Made by a program: the position numbers and the translations under genes. This document shows, one piece after another, positions 12,085-22,744 of a DNA stretch of 64,000 nucleotides (the first letter of the stretch is position 1; every line of letters starts with the position of its first letter). The notes beneath the pieces were generated by a model. The model made no database searches. It saw nothing but the letters and a program-made list of their open reading frames with translations, and was not told where the DNA came from. The DNA comes from Rugalucina vietnamica (taxonomy: Eukaryota; Mollusca; Bivalvia; Lucinida; Lucinidae): assembly GCA_964017185.1 (NCBI GenBank), contig OZ024878.1, forward strand, positions 1,084,501 through 1,148,500. Direction: 5' to 3'.

Positions 12085-12400
12085 AGTTATGTAACTACTG
12101 GAGCCGGTAGACCAATTTCAACGAAACTTAGCATGAAGTATCAATGACTAAAGTCTAAAGTACTTCAATGCATATAAATCATGACCTTGAGATGACCTTG
12201 ACCTAATTTATGTCAAGGACAACTTAGGTTGCCTATGCATTTGAATGGGGAAAACTGTTAAAATGTCATTTAATGGAAAAAATGCAGGAAATGGGCAGTA
12301 AGTCTGAATATTAATGAATCCGAAAACAACAACAACAACAACAACAAAACAACGAATAAAACCACAGGGGCTCATCTGCCCCCACCCTGGGGCAATATAC
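12085..12400 (+). repeat. Fragment of family A tandem unit
   Basis: It matches the part of the 465-bp unit around the ACCAATTTCAACGAAACTT and TGACCTTGACCTAATTTATG motifs. An (AAC)n tract lies at 12325-12353. No caps are present, so it is a decayed relic. Confidence 0.65.
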
Positions 12401-14175
12401 AGGTTCTTAAACAGATTTTTTTATTTCGTTAAATACATGATAGATGCGCTGCTTACATTTTTAATTTTGCTCAATTTATTTATGAATAGTAACACACTAA
12501 AATGACAAGCATTATATCATAACTTCTGGGATACAAATATCATTTTAACATTGATTTCACACACTTTAAGAAAGGTTGAACCTTTAACAGATAATATTGT
12601 TAAATTGACATATCACCCAGTACATCACACCTAATTTGGTATACCCTGTGTATAGTCAAGCTGATTGAAGCTTGAAATATTGCACCCTACTAGCCGTAGT
12701 GCGCGGCACCATATTATACAAAAAGTCAGCCTTTGATACATAATGATACATTTAATCGGCTGTGTTTACTAATAACACTGGTGGAACAGTTACATGTAAA
12801 TACTCGATCCCAAGGAAGCTGCTCGAAAAGGTACTTGCACACAAAATGGCGAAAAGACAGCCCAAACAATGTAAGGCAGTCTTGTAAGATGCAAGATTTC
12901 AAGCTTCGATAACCTTGACTGTAAATAGGGTAGACCAAATATTATCATAAGGTGTAGTCTACTGGATGATCTGTCATTTTAATGGAATAATAAATTTTAG
13001 TTCATACTTCCCTGTAGTGTGAGAAATCAATGTTTAAGTTGATATTTGTGTCACAGAAGTTATACTATTTGGCTTTTCATCTTTAATGTGTTATCATCTA
13101 TTTATAAATCGACAGAAATCTGAAAACACCCAAATAAAACTTGGCCGAGCTTCAAGTACTGGTACTGCTATGCCATTACTTAAATGAGAATATCTCTATG
13201 TATTAAACTTATGAAACGAACCTGTAAATGTGTATTACCATAATATTCAAACATCTTCTCTGAAACCTCTTGGCCAAACAATTTACAAAGCCAAATTTAT
13301 ATGAAGCATTTATAGGAAAGGACAATCAATGTGTATATAAAATGCAGGTCGCATGACCAAGGTGGCCACCATGTTCCTCATATAATGCAAAAAACCTATC
13401 TACTATAGTTTTGAATAGTGACTGTACTTCCTGACTCTCGCTGACAGGTGAGCCTTTGGACTACCTGTATTCTTTAGCATTAACCTGCATCCTTATTCGT
13501 TCCCGTCAAAGTAAAAGTAGCTGTGCTACATGCATTTTAAAAAGTAGACGGTCACAAAAAAGGCATTGTTCTACAGAATTCACCAAAACTGAGTTCATGA
13601 ATTCAAATAAAGTTGGATCCTAGGACAACCGGTTTCTTATGTTACATTTGTCAAGTTCGAATTTACATTCTACAGAAACGAATTGGTCATTTTTCTGACC
13701 ACTCAGCTGTTAAAACGTATGTAGCATTTGTTCAGTATACAAGTCATATGCATGTTACAGTAAAATAAAACATGAATTATATTATTTGTGTTGTTTTGCA
13801 TTTCAACTCCAAAATTACTTCGGCCCCCATCCATTGGAGTTTTGAGAAAGAAATAAGGTGCTTGTGCATTTAGGCAAAGCTGATAACTCACTGACCACCT
13901 GGCAACTAGTTAACCGCTTGGAAAATTTTAGCCTGTCATGGAGAAGTGGTATAGTCAAATTATCTATACATACAAACTCTAATTATATATTGGCTCATTA
14001 TATTGTAAAACTCAATTAGCATGTCCTAGCACCCACTCATGTGTACAGGTCTTATAAAATAGAGGCAGTGCTCCAACATGACAAAACTTGCTGACTTGGA
14101 TGTAAAGCAACACGTTAAACAAAAGATTATTTTGACAAAATCATACTAGAAAACCAATCAAACATTCCCTATATA
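12401..14175. other. AT-rich DNA, no gene recognised
   Basis: A decayed family A fragment occupies 13236-13468. The rest shows no coding frame beyond short chance ORFs such as 12726-12938 on the minus strand. Confidence 0.5.
13236..13468 (+). repeat. Decayed family A right-end fragment
   Basis: It contains ATCTTCTCTGAAACC, CATGACCAAGGTGGCCACCATG and a right terminus GACAGGTGAGCCTTTGGACTA. These correspond to the unit core and the right-hand CAGGTGAGC end of family A. Confidence 0.55.
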
Positions 14176-14796
14176 TTAGCCCGCCTGTACGAAAGTACAG
14201 GAAGAGCTATTGCAGTCACTCCGGCGTTGGCGCTTGTGCTGCCGTTCGCGAAGCTCTAATGTTAAAGTTTTTGTAAGTCTATATCTCTTAAACTTCTTCA
14301 TGGATCAAGTTGATACTTTGTATATCGGTAGACATTGGTCTGAAGTTTAATTCTGTACCATCATGGCCCACCTGGGTGACCTTGAGGTCAAGGTCACATA
14401 CTTATAAATATTGTGTTAAAGTTTGTGCTTAAAAGTTTTACTAGTCAATATCTCTTGAATATGAAGATGGATGAAGTTTATACTTTGCATGTTGGTAGAT
14501 ATTGGTCAAAAGTTATATGTTGTGCCATCACGACCCACCTGGGTGACTTCGAGATCAAGGTCACGTACATGTACTTAGAAATCTTGGGTTATTGTTTCAA
14601 AAAAGTCCATATCTCCTGAATATGTAGATGAATGAAGTTGATACTTTGCATGTTGGTAGTATTGGTCTGAAGTTTTATGCTCTACCATCACGACCCACCT
14701 GTGACCTTCAGTCAAGGTCATTGGTCATAGGATTTAATAGATGTAGTGGCAAAGCACACGCCAGGCGAGCTACGCTGCCCTGCAACAGCTCTTATT
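14176..14796 (+). repeat. Hairpin-capped family B element, copy 1
   Basis: The left cap is TTAGCCCGCCTGTAC GAAA GTACAGG followed by AAGAGCTATTGCAGTCAC. The right end is CAGGCGAGCTACGCTG..CAACAGCTCTTATT. The core has three units of about 160 bp, each with a TTGATACTTTGCATGTTGGTA-like segment. The 20-mer TGACCTTGAGGTCAAGGTCA lies at 14377-14396. There is no coding capacity. The copy at 56166-57256 carries the same kind of core in reverse. Confidence 0.75.
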
Positions 14797-14934
14797 CTTT
14801 CAGTCAGAATACATATTTGGTAATTGGAAACCCTACTTTGATAATCAGTCAACACTGACCATTCAATATCAGCATTAAATCAAAACGAAAAACAACGCCG
14901 TCTATAACATGTTACACATGTTATAGTTTTTCTT

Positions 14935-15938
14935 GTTATGTTTTCCCTTGACACCCCCGGGGCGTGATCCAGGGCCTCGGTTGGCAGGATTTATAAAGAG
15001 GACCATTATACATTGATACACACAAAATATGAAAGCTCTGGGTCTTGTGGTTTCGGAGAAGATGTTTTAAAGTTTTTCCCTTGACGCCCCCGGGGCGGGG
15101 CCCGTATGGACCCCAGGGGCACGGTTGGCAGGATTTATAATGATGAATACTATATATTGCTACAAACAAAATATGAAAGCTCTGGGCCTTGTGGCTTCGG
15201 AGAAGAAGATTTTTTTATGTTTTACCCATGACCCCCCAAAGGCGGGGCCTGTATGAACCCCAGGGGCACGGTTGGCAGGATTTATAAAGAGGACCACTAT
15301 ACATTGCTACTGACAAAATATGAAAACTCTGGGCCTTTTGGTTTCGGAGAAGAAGATTTTTTTATGTTTTTTCCATTGTAAGTCTATGGGAGCTAATGAC
15401 CCCCGGGGCGGGGCTATTTTTGTCCCCAGGGGCATTATTGGCAGGATTTATAAAAAGTATCACTACACATTGCTACATACAAAATATGAAGGCTCTGTGC
15501 CATGTGGTTTCGGAGAAGAAGATTTATTTTATGTTTTGCTCCATCACGCCCCCGGGGCGGGGCCTGTATAGACCATAGGGGCACGGTTGGCAGGATTTAT
15601 ATACAATGCTACACACAAAATATGAAAGGTCTGGGACTTGTGGTTTCGGAGAAGAAGATTTTTTTAATGTTTTTCCCATTGTAAGTATATGTGAGCTATC
15701 CGTTGCCATGGAAACAAGAGTTCCAATCGGGCCTGGCCCAAAACCTAATGCACCTTTCCCCCTCCTCAATGATGCTTTAGATAAAATTTGATCACGATCG
15801 GCCTTGTTGTCTTAGAGATATTTAAGTTTGAAAATGTGGACGCACGCACGCACGGACGCACGCACGGACGGACGGACGGACGCTGGCTCGACTACTGTAC
15901 TATAGGCTCACCTTGTGAGCCTTCGGCTCAGGTGAGCT
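14935..15938 (-). repeat. Family C: family A cap on a GC-rich 150-bp tandem core
   Basis: About six units of roughly 145-165 bp each carry CCCCGGGGCGGGG, CACGGTTGGCAGGATTTATA and GTTTCGGAGAAGAAGATTTT. An ACGC/ACGG microsatellite (15839-15883) and then the family A hairpin cap (15906-15938, arms GCTCACC and GGTGAGC) close the right side. No matching terminus is visible on the left, so that side is probably truncated. Short plus- and minus-strand frames here are translations of the repeat. Confidence 0.75.
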
Positions 15939-17205
15939 AAACAGTGCTTAAAATATAACCACCCAATTAAGCCAATAAGGCTTATAAGTATGGATAGTTC
16001 CACTTGAAACCATTTGTCCTGGGCAAGCTCAAACCAGAGCAATTTCCAAGTAGTCACATGACCAGTCAGCAGCGAACAAGCTTTACCTGGAGGCACAAGC
16101 AGCCCAACTATTTCTTTAGGCCTAAATGGGTGGGACCTATGTTAACAACGCCCTTGTTATGCATTTTGTATGGGCGATTTGTTACTGGGCAACATTTTGT
16201 GATTTTTGTAAAAAAAACTAATAGCTAAAATAAATAAAGTAAACTTGTGTCTGATGTCTAGTAAAGAGCTATAAAATCTGGATCAGACCTGAGCGATTAA
16301 CCAGTAATCAGATGGACAGTCGGTGGCGTAGAAGCTTTGCCTGGAGACACAAACAGTCCATCCATTTCTTTAGGCCCCCGTGGGCGGATGCCCATATTTC
16401 CCCACGGCCACTGTTAAGAGAGCTAGGGATAGAGTACGGAGATCTAGAGGAAGAGTACGGGACTCCGGAGCGACTGATCCTGGGTTCGATACCTACGTCT
16501 TTGAGCAAGACACATTAAACTCTCTATAGTACTGCTTAAAACCCTGAATAATGCTGACTGGCATGTTAAGCCGTAACCAATCCAAAGCAAATCGTTGTTG
16601 CGATGTTTCGGTCGTGCTAAGTGATGTATAAATGGACTTAAAACTGTGAATGTAAGTGTTATAGTCATGTCTTTGTGGCGCTTCCCTCGTAGCGAACTAA
16701 ATACGGGAATTATATAGCCACACCACTCGTACGACACACCAAATTTTAACCCCGATTTTATAGTAACCACGTCATGTTCTGTTCTGTTCTTCTTAATGAT
16801 CCGCAGCTTATTTGTTCGGCGCACCCTCCAGAGAGGTTTTACTTGACTTATCTTGAACGCGATTCTAGTGACATTTACATGTGCTGTAACTTATATACAA
16901 AGTTGCTGGTTAGTCTTTCTATTCAATTGCCGATATCATAGAGCCACTTTTGAAGGCAAGTTGATGCAAGTGTCAAGCATTATACTTTTCTTCACCGTTC
17001 TTGTGCTTCTATTATAAACTGCATTGCGTTTATTTTTAATTTTATTTCTATTTCGTTCAATTTTCAATATTTTTATTCTACATTTTTAATTATCTACAGC
17101 AAATGACCCCTGCTATTAAGGAGCAGTTTAAGTTAGAATTTAATGTCAAAATCATCAGGTAAATATGGACATGATCTCGCTGCATATGAGTGCTACACAA
17201 GGGGG
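15939..17205. other. Low-copy DNA with a short internal duplication
   Basis: A segment of about 65 bp with GAAGCTTTGCCTGGAGACACA and TTTCTTTAGGCC occurs at about 16078-16140 and again at 16317-16390. A GGTTCGATACC box-B-like motif lies at 16483-16493, but no properly spaced A box goes with it. The sequence around 16931-16957 (TATCATAGAGCCACTTTTGA) recurs at 17417 inside the LINE relic. No gene recognised. Confidence 0.45.
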
Positions 17206-17690
17206 TGCAAATTTGCACCCGGGTGTAGTTTTGCATCCGGGTGCAAATACTGCACATGAACACGACTTTAGTTAATGCCATTATGAAAGATAAAATCCCA
17301 GTTATAATGGCTCAGTTGAGACCATCTATCGAAGCTGCTATCAGACATACGATTGAGAATACCCTTGCAGCAACGATATCAACAGATATTGAAAGGCTAT
17401 GTCGAAATATAGAACCGATATCATAGAGCCACTTTTGAAGGCAAAAGATGACGAAATAAAGACACTGAAAATGATTTGAAGAAAAGTATTAAAAAAAGGT
17501 CACAGGACTTGAATCTAAAGTTAATGAGCTATCACATGGTTTGAACGAGATAGAGCGGTATGTGCGGCGGCTTAATCTCCGTCTGAATAATGCCCCCCCT
17601 ACCCAACACAACGGAGTGCGAAGAGGTGGTTCTGAAGATATTGAATGACGCACTGACAGTCGATTACAACGAATCCCACTTCCTATAGAT
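17206..17690 (+). pseudogene. LINE ORF1-like relic
   Basis: Conceptual translation in the plus direction gives a decayed, frame-shifted polypeptide. The coiled-coil-like part (KDKIPVIMAQLRPSIEAA, from about 17286) is followed by a segment ending LNEIERYVRRLNLRL (near 17540-17583). After a frame change comes CEEVVLKILNDALTVDYNES (about 17617-17676). The order (coiled coil, RR-N-LR motif, hydrophobic helix) is that of the ORF1 nucleic-acid-binding protein of L1-type LINEs. Stops and frameshifts show it is dead. The region begins beside a short GCACCCGGGTGCAAA palindromic repeat and ends at the first satellite unit. The family call is from motif memory only. Confidence 0.5.
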
Positions 17691-17693
17691 GCT

Positions 17694-19096
17694 TCAGTGA
17701 AGATATTTGGAGTAATTCAAATATATTTTACGTTAAGAAGCATCATCTTAACAAAGTTTTGAATATTTGGCCCCTTTGGGAATATTAGTCTTTGATTTAG
17801 ACGTAACTGGTTAAAACTCTTGAAATTGCAGCAATCACAAATGTCTGGCTTTCGCTGCCAGTTTTGTAAAGGGTCACTGATGAAGGTTCATTACCCGAAA
17901 TTGTACAATATGGCCCACCTCTCTTTGAATGTTTTGACTGCTTCCAAAGGATCTAACAATTTTATTTTATTTGCTATTACTGCAGCTGGTGTTGTGCCGT
18001 GTGGCGGCCCTAATAAGTCTCCCCGTACATAATCCATAGTGCACATTATATTTTTCTTTTGATCCTTTGAGATCAGTGAAGATATTTGGAGTAATTCAAA
18101 TATATTTTACGTTAAGAAGCATCATCTTAACAAAGTTTTGAATATTTGGCCCCTTTGGGAATATTAGTCTTTGATTTAGACGTAACTGGTTAAAACTCTT
18201 GAAATTGCAGCAATCATAAATGTCTGGCTTTCGCTGCCACTTTTGTAAAGGGTCACTGATGAAGGTTCATTACCCGAAATTGTACAATATGGCCCACCTC
18301 TCTTTGAATGTTTTGACTGCTTCCAAAGGATCTAACAATTATATTTTATTTGCTATTACTGCAGCTGGTGTTGTGCCGTGTGGCGGCCCTAAAAAGTCTC
18401 CCCGTACATTATCCATAGTGCAGATTATATTTTTCTTTTGATCCTTTGAGATCAGTGAAGATATTTGGAGTAATTCAAATATATTTTACGTTAAGAAGCA
18501 TCATCTTAACAAAGTTTTGAATATTTGGCCCCTTTGGTAATATTAGTCTTTAATTTAGACGTAACTGGTTAAAACTCTTGAAATTGCAGCAATCATAAAT
18601 GTCTGGCTTTCGCTGCCTGTTTTGTAAAGGGTCATTACCCGAAATTGTACAATATGGCCCTCCTCTCTTTGAATGTTTTGACTGCTTCCAAAGGATCTAA
18701 CAATTATATTTTATTTGCTATTACTGCAGCTGGTGTTGAGCCGTGTGGCGGCCCTAAAAACGCCCCCCGTACATTACCCATAGTGCAGATTGTATTTTTC
18801 TTTTGATCCTTTGAGATCAGTGAAGATATTTGGAGTAATTCAAATATATTTTACGTTAAGAAGCATCATCTTAACAAAGTTTTGAATATTTGGCCCCTTT
18901 GGGAATATTAGTCTTTGATTTAGACGTAACTGGTTAAAACTCTTGAAATTGCAGCAATCACAAATGTCTGGCTTTCGCTGCCAGTTTTGTAAAGGGTCAC
19001 TGATGAAGGTTCATTAGCCGAAATTGTACAATATGGCCCACCTCTCTTTGAATGTTTTGACTGCTTCCAAAGGATCTAACAATTATATTTTATTCA
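17694..19096 (+). repeat. 379-bp satellite, 3.7 tandem copies
   Basis: Units start with TCAGTGAAGATATTTGGAGT at 17694, 18073, 18452 and 18817 (periods 379, 379, 365). They are nearly identical, so the array is young or homogenised. The third unit lacks about 14 bp. The fourth is cut at about 19096, where reversed family A sequence begins. Each unit can be read as a 60-70 codon frame starting MSGFRC, but unit 3 is frameshifted and unit 4 has a stop, so it is not conserved as a gene. Confidence 0.85.
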
Positions 19097-20951
19097 TATA
19101 AAAGATGGCTTTGATTGGCCAAGCGGTTTCAGAGAAGATCTTTGAAAAGTGTGTATGGACGACAGTCCGGCCAAGGTCAAGAGATGACCTTGACCTCAAT
19201 TAATCATATACATTCATCTTATCCATTAGTTGTTTGCATCTACCACTTTTCAGGTCTCAGGCTGTAATAGTTTTAAAAAAATCCATAGTTTTCACTTTTT
19301 CCCGTGTAAAAGCCATTTTTTTCAAAATTGATCTTGCTGTAAAATAGGTCAAGGTCATCGCAGGGTCATGATTTATATATACATTGTAGTACTTGAGTCA
19401 TAGATGCTTCATGCCATGTTCCGTTGACATCGGTCCACCTTTTCCAGAGAGGAAGATTTTTGAAGGGTTTTTACCTTATATGGGCATGGCAGCTAACTTG
19501 GTCATGTGACCTGAAATATTTATATACACATTGGTTCCCACTTTGTATAGATGCTTCATTTAAAACTTGGCTTTGATTGGCCAAGCGATTTTAGAGAAAA
19601 AGATCTTTGAAAAGTGTGTATGGATCCCAGTCCGGCCAAGGTCAAGAGATGACCTTCACCTTAATTAATCATATACCTTCATCTTATCCATTAGTTGTTT
19701 GCATCTAACACTTTTCAGGTCTCAGGCTGCAATAGTTTTCACACAAAAAAACACCGTAGTTTTCATTTTTTCCAATGTGAAAGCCAATGTTTCCCAACTT
19801 GACGTAGCCGTTAAGTAGGTCAAGGTCATCGCAAGGTCATGATATATACATATTGTAGTACTTGAGTCACAGATTCTTCATGCCAAGTTTCGTTGAAATC
19901 GGTTCACTGGTTCCAGAGAAGATTTTTGAAGGGGTTTTGCCATATATGGGCATGGCGGCCATCTTGGTTTGTTTGTTTTCTTGTTATTCCCATCAATCAA
20001 TTTCTGATTATTCTTGGGAGGTGTACATTGTACACTCCGGTGTGTTTGCAGGATGAGCCTACATGCATGAGGATAGAACCTGTGTAGGGATCTTTAACCT
20101 GCACAGGGGATGACTGTCCCTGCACAGGGGGCCTCCATTTAACGTCCCGATCCGAAAGACGGCGCACTGTATCATGTCATTCCTGCAAATGACACGAAGG
20201 AAGCGTGTTCGGACCAACAAGTTTTCCTCGCCGCCGGCGGGGATCGAACCCGGGACCTCTAGCATAAGAAGCCAGTGCGCTAACCACTCGGCTACCTCGC
20301 TTTCATACGGTCACTTCGCTTCCATGGTCATGTGACCTGGAATATTTTGCACATTGGTTCCCACTTCCTACAGATACTTTATATAAAATTTGGCTTTGAT
20401 TGGCCGAGCGGTTTCAGAAAAAGAAGATCTTTGAAAAGTGAGACGACAGACCGGCCATGGTCAAGAGATGACCATGACCTGAATAAATCATATACATGTA
20501 CCTACACTAATTTATTAGTTGTTTGTATCTACCACTTTTCAAGTCTCAGACTGCAATAGTTTTCAAAAATCCATAGTTTTCACTTTTTCCCATGTAAAAG
20601 CCACTGTTTCCAAAATTGACCTTGCTGTAAAATAGATCAAGGTCATCGCAGGGTCATGATTTATATACACGTTGTAGTACTTGAGCCATAGATGTTCATG
20701 CTAAGTTTCGTTGAAATCGGTCCACCGGTTCCAGTGAAGAAGATTTTTGAAGGGCTTTTATCATATATGGGCATGGCGGCCATCTTGGCCATGTGACCTA
20801 GATTATTTATGTATACATTGGTGCCCACTTCCTATATTTGCTTCATATAAAATTTGGCTTTGATCGGTCGAGCGGTATCAGAGAAGAAGATCTTTGAAAA
20901 TGTGAACGGACAGACGCACGCACGCACGGACGCCAGCTCAGGTGAGCTCAA
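19097..20951 (-). repeat. Hairpin-capped family A element, copy 3, reversed
   Basis: Reverse-strand family A units are recognised by GGCTTTGATTGGCCAAGCGG, AGGTCAAGGTCATCGCAGGG and GGGCATGGCGGCCATCTTGG. There are about four units. It closes on the right with an ACGC microsatellite (about 20905-20925) and CAGCTCAGGTGAGCT. It lacks a recognisable left terminus where it meets the satellite at 19096, so it is probably truncated there. A SINE at 19968-20325 interrupts it. Confidence 0.75.
19968..20325 (-). mobile_element. tRNA-derived SINE inserted in a family A unit
   Basis: On the minus strand the head has an A box TAGCCGAGTGG (20284-20294) and, 33 bp on, a B box GGTTCGATCCC (20240-20250). Between them a 5-bp stem CTGGC/GCTAG encloses a 7-nt loop, as in a tRNA anticodon arm. 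The body continues for about 250 bp and ends in a GAAAACAAACAAA tail at 19968. The family A sequence GCCATCTTGG | TCATGTGACC is interrupted exactly at the SINE edges. Pol III would transcribe it leftwards. It is not a functional tRNA gene, because a SINE body follows the head. Confidence 0.75.
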
Positions 20952-21804
20952 ACTGGTTTTGATATAGAGAGCATAGTTACAGTGTCAACCATCCGAACGC
21001 AACTTTGTTAACATAACTCACAGATATCACGGGCTCTACGATGTGCACGCGCTGTCACCACCAATATGCTACGTCATGAGCTATCGAACCCGTGGAGATG
21101 ATTGATCTCGACTTGGACGGTTGCAGCTCCGGCTCCCCCAGACGAGGTTTGAGGTATGTAAAACAACCATTACGATTTCTTACCAAAAGCTTGAAATTTC
21201 TACCACTGGAAAGTACTATGGTGGCGGATTATTTTACGTTTACGTACTGTTAAAAAGTTGTGTGCTGACACACTGTGTATATAGTGTTATTTATTGATAT
21301 AATTGGCATTTAACCACGTTAAATACGTGGGTGCTCCCAGCGATTGGAGGATAATACACACAAAAGAAAGAAGGTATGCCCTTTCAACTTTTTCAAAGTT
21401 GGGGACATAAACATCCGCAAACATTTGAAAACAAAAACAAAATAATAATAAAAGTACCTGCTTTCCCTCTCCTTTTTCTGTAACCCAAAGTCCAGTTTCG
21501 TTCACTCTACAAAGTCCCAGTTATTCTGCTGCTAATCGTATAATGGCGACGGTAAAATGAGTAATTATGTCGTATTATCTAGGACATCTAATTATCATAC
21601 ACATTTGGTGAGAAAAAAAAAATATTTGATTTGTGAGTTTTTTTGTCTGTCATTGATTTTTCAGGCAGACCGTTTTATGTTTCCTCTAATATATGTAATT
21701 TTAATGAAAATACTTTTCATTCAGATATCAATTTGGGCAATCAATGTTTTGTTTTAAAATAGCATAATGATATAATTGGTAATATTATAAAATATAACAT
21801 AAAT
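20952..21804. other. Low-copy DNA, partly duplicated at 49.0-49.3 kb
   Basis: 20952-21240 is somewhat GC-richer but has no recognised domain. 21440-21750 shares an ordered set of motifs with 49010-49300 (AAGTACCTGCT, TTTCT..AACCC.TAGTCCAGT, TTTGATTTGT, TTTTATGTTTCCT). Its tail (TCATTCAGATATCAATTTGGG) resembles 52780-52805. No gene assigned. Confidence 0.45.
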
Positions 21805-22037
21805 GAGCCACTGCATAAGAAAATCAACAAACTGCATATGCGAAAACAAAGTTGCAGATCAGCTGTGCGGTAACTGAACAGTGGATCAGCGCCTCTGTTT
21901 TCGGTACACGTATTGTGCGACCAGTCTTCTTCTTAAGTCCAAATTTCAAGCCAAAAGCCTTCTTCAGTGACTGTAGACGACGGTTTTGTGTCGGGCCTGT
22001 TCGAAAAGTCAAATTGCTGGTTACTCATGCAGCGTCT
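21805..22037 (+). mobile_element. MITE family M, copy 2
   Basis: It starts GAGCCACTGCATAAGAAAATC after AAAT. It has the central arms CGAAAACAAAGTTGCAGATC / GATCAGCGCCTCTGTTTTCG and a decayed right end near TTACTCATGCAGCGTCTAG. It is one of the more diverged copies. Confidence 0.65.
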
Positions 22038-22177
22038 AGGATAATTACCAAAGTGGGCCTTCAAATACTTCAAATGTAGGCGATTATCTTACGCGCTGAT
22101 TTTTAAAATTCACCGTGTATCAACGTACACCGAATGTACCGATTTTAGTCGACGGAAATATCATGCAATACCGTACA

Positions 22178-22208
<31 letters not shown>

Positions 22209-22744
22209 GAAAAACGTTAATTTTATACAAGATAAAATAGTCAAGAGCTAACTTAAAGTCAATGACGTCTAATAAGTTTATTTCTAGAATTATGTTGATT
22301 TATCAAGTGAGGTATACATGTGGCTGAAGCGATCACAGGGTGATAGTTCTTATAACGTATTATAAATATGAGCAGGCATTCGCGCCTAACAAATCATTTT
22401 ACCTAATTACATTTTTTCATTAAATTATTAAATAGTGCATACCAAGGAACGACCTAACATTGCATTTCCAGAGGGCATCATTTTCTGCTCATTGTCCATC
22501 TTGTAGAATAGTTTTATTTCCTATTCAACTGTTAGAATTAAGCGCACATGGTAGTTTTGCTTAGTTTTTGGCATAACAAGTCATTCGAAATAATGAATAT
22601 TCGGTTTCATCAAAGTCATAGTCAGAAAGTCTATTTTCATATTTTCGGTTAAATGTAGAGACAAATTCAAATTATTTGATACTTAAACAATCCAATCAAC
22701 TACGTAACTTCGTCGGGTTTTTATCGGTAAAAGTACGACACTTG
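22038..22744. other. AT-rich DNA with a 28-bp poly(T)
   Basis: T-run at 22181-22208. No gene or other repeat recognised. Confidence 0.5.

Noticed and set aside
16440-16520. Second SINE from a GGTTCGATACC box
   Set aside because: No A box at suitable spacing and no tail or duplication found.
17820-18441. Repeated short proteins (MSGFRC..C..) in the 379-bp satellite
   Set aside because: The frame is broken by a 14-bp deletion in unit 3 and a stop in unit 4; it has no upstream context.
20230-20305. Functional tRNA gene
   Set aside because: The tRNA-like head is followed by a SINE body and A-rich tail, and the insertion interrupts a repeat unit.
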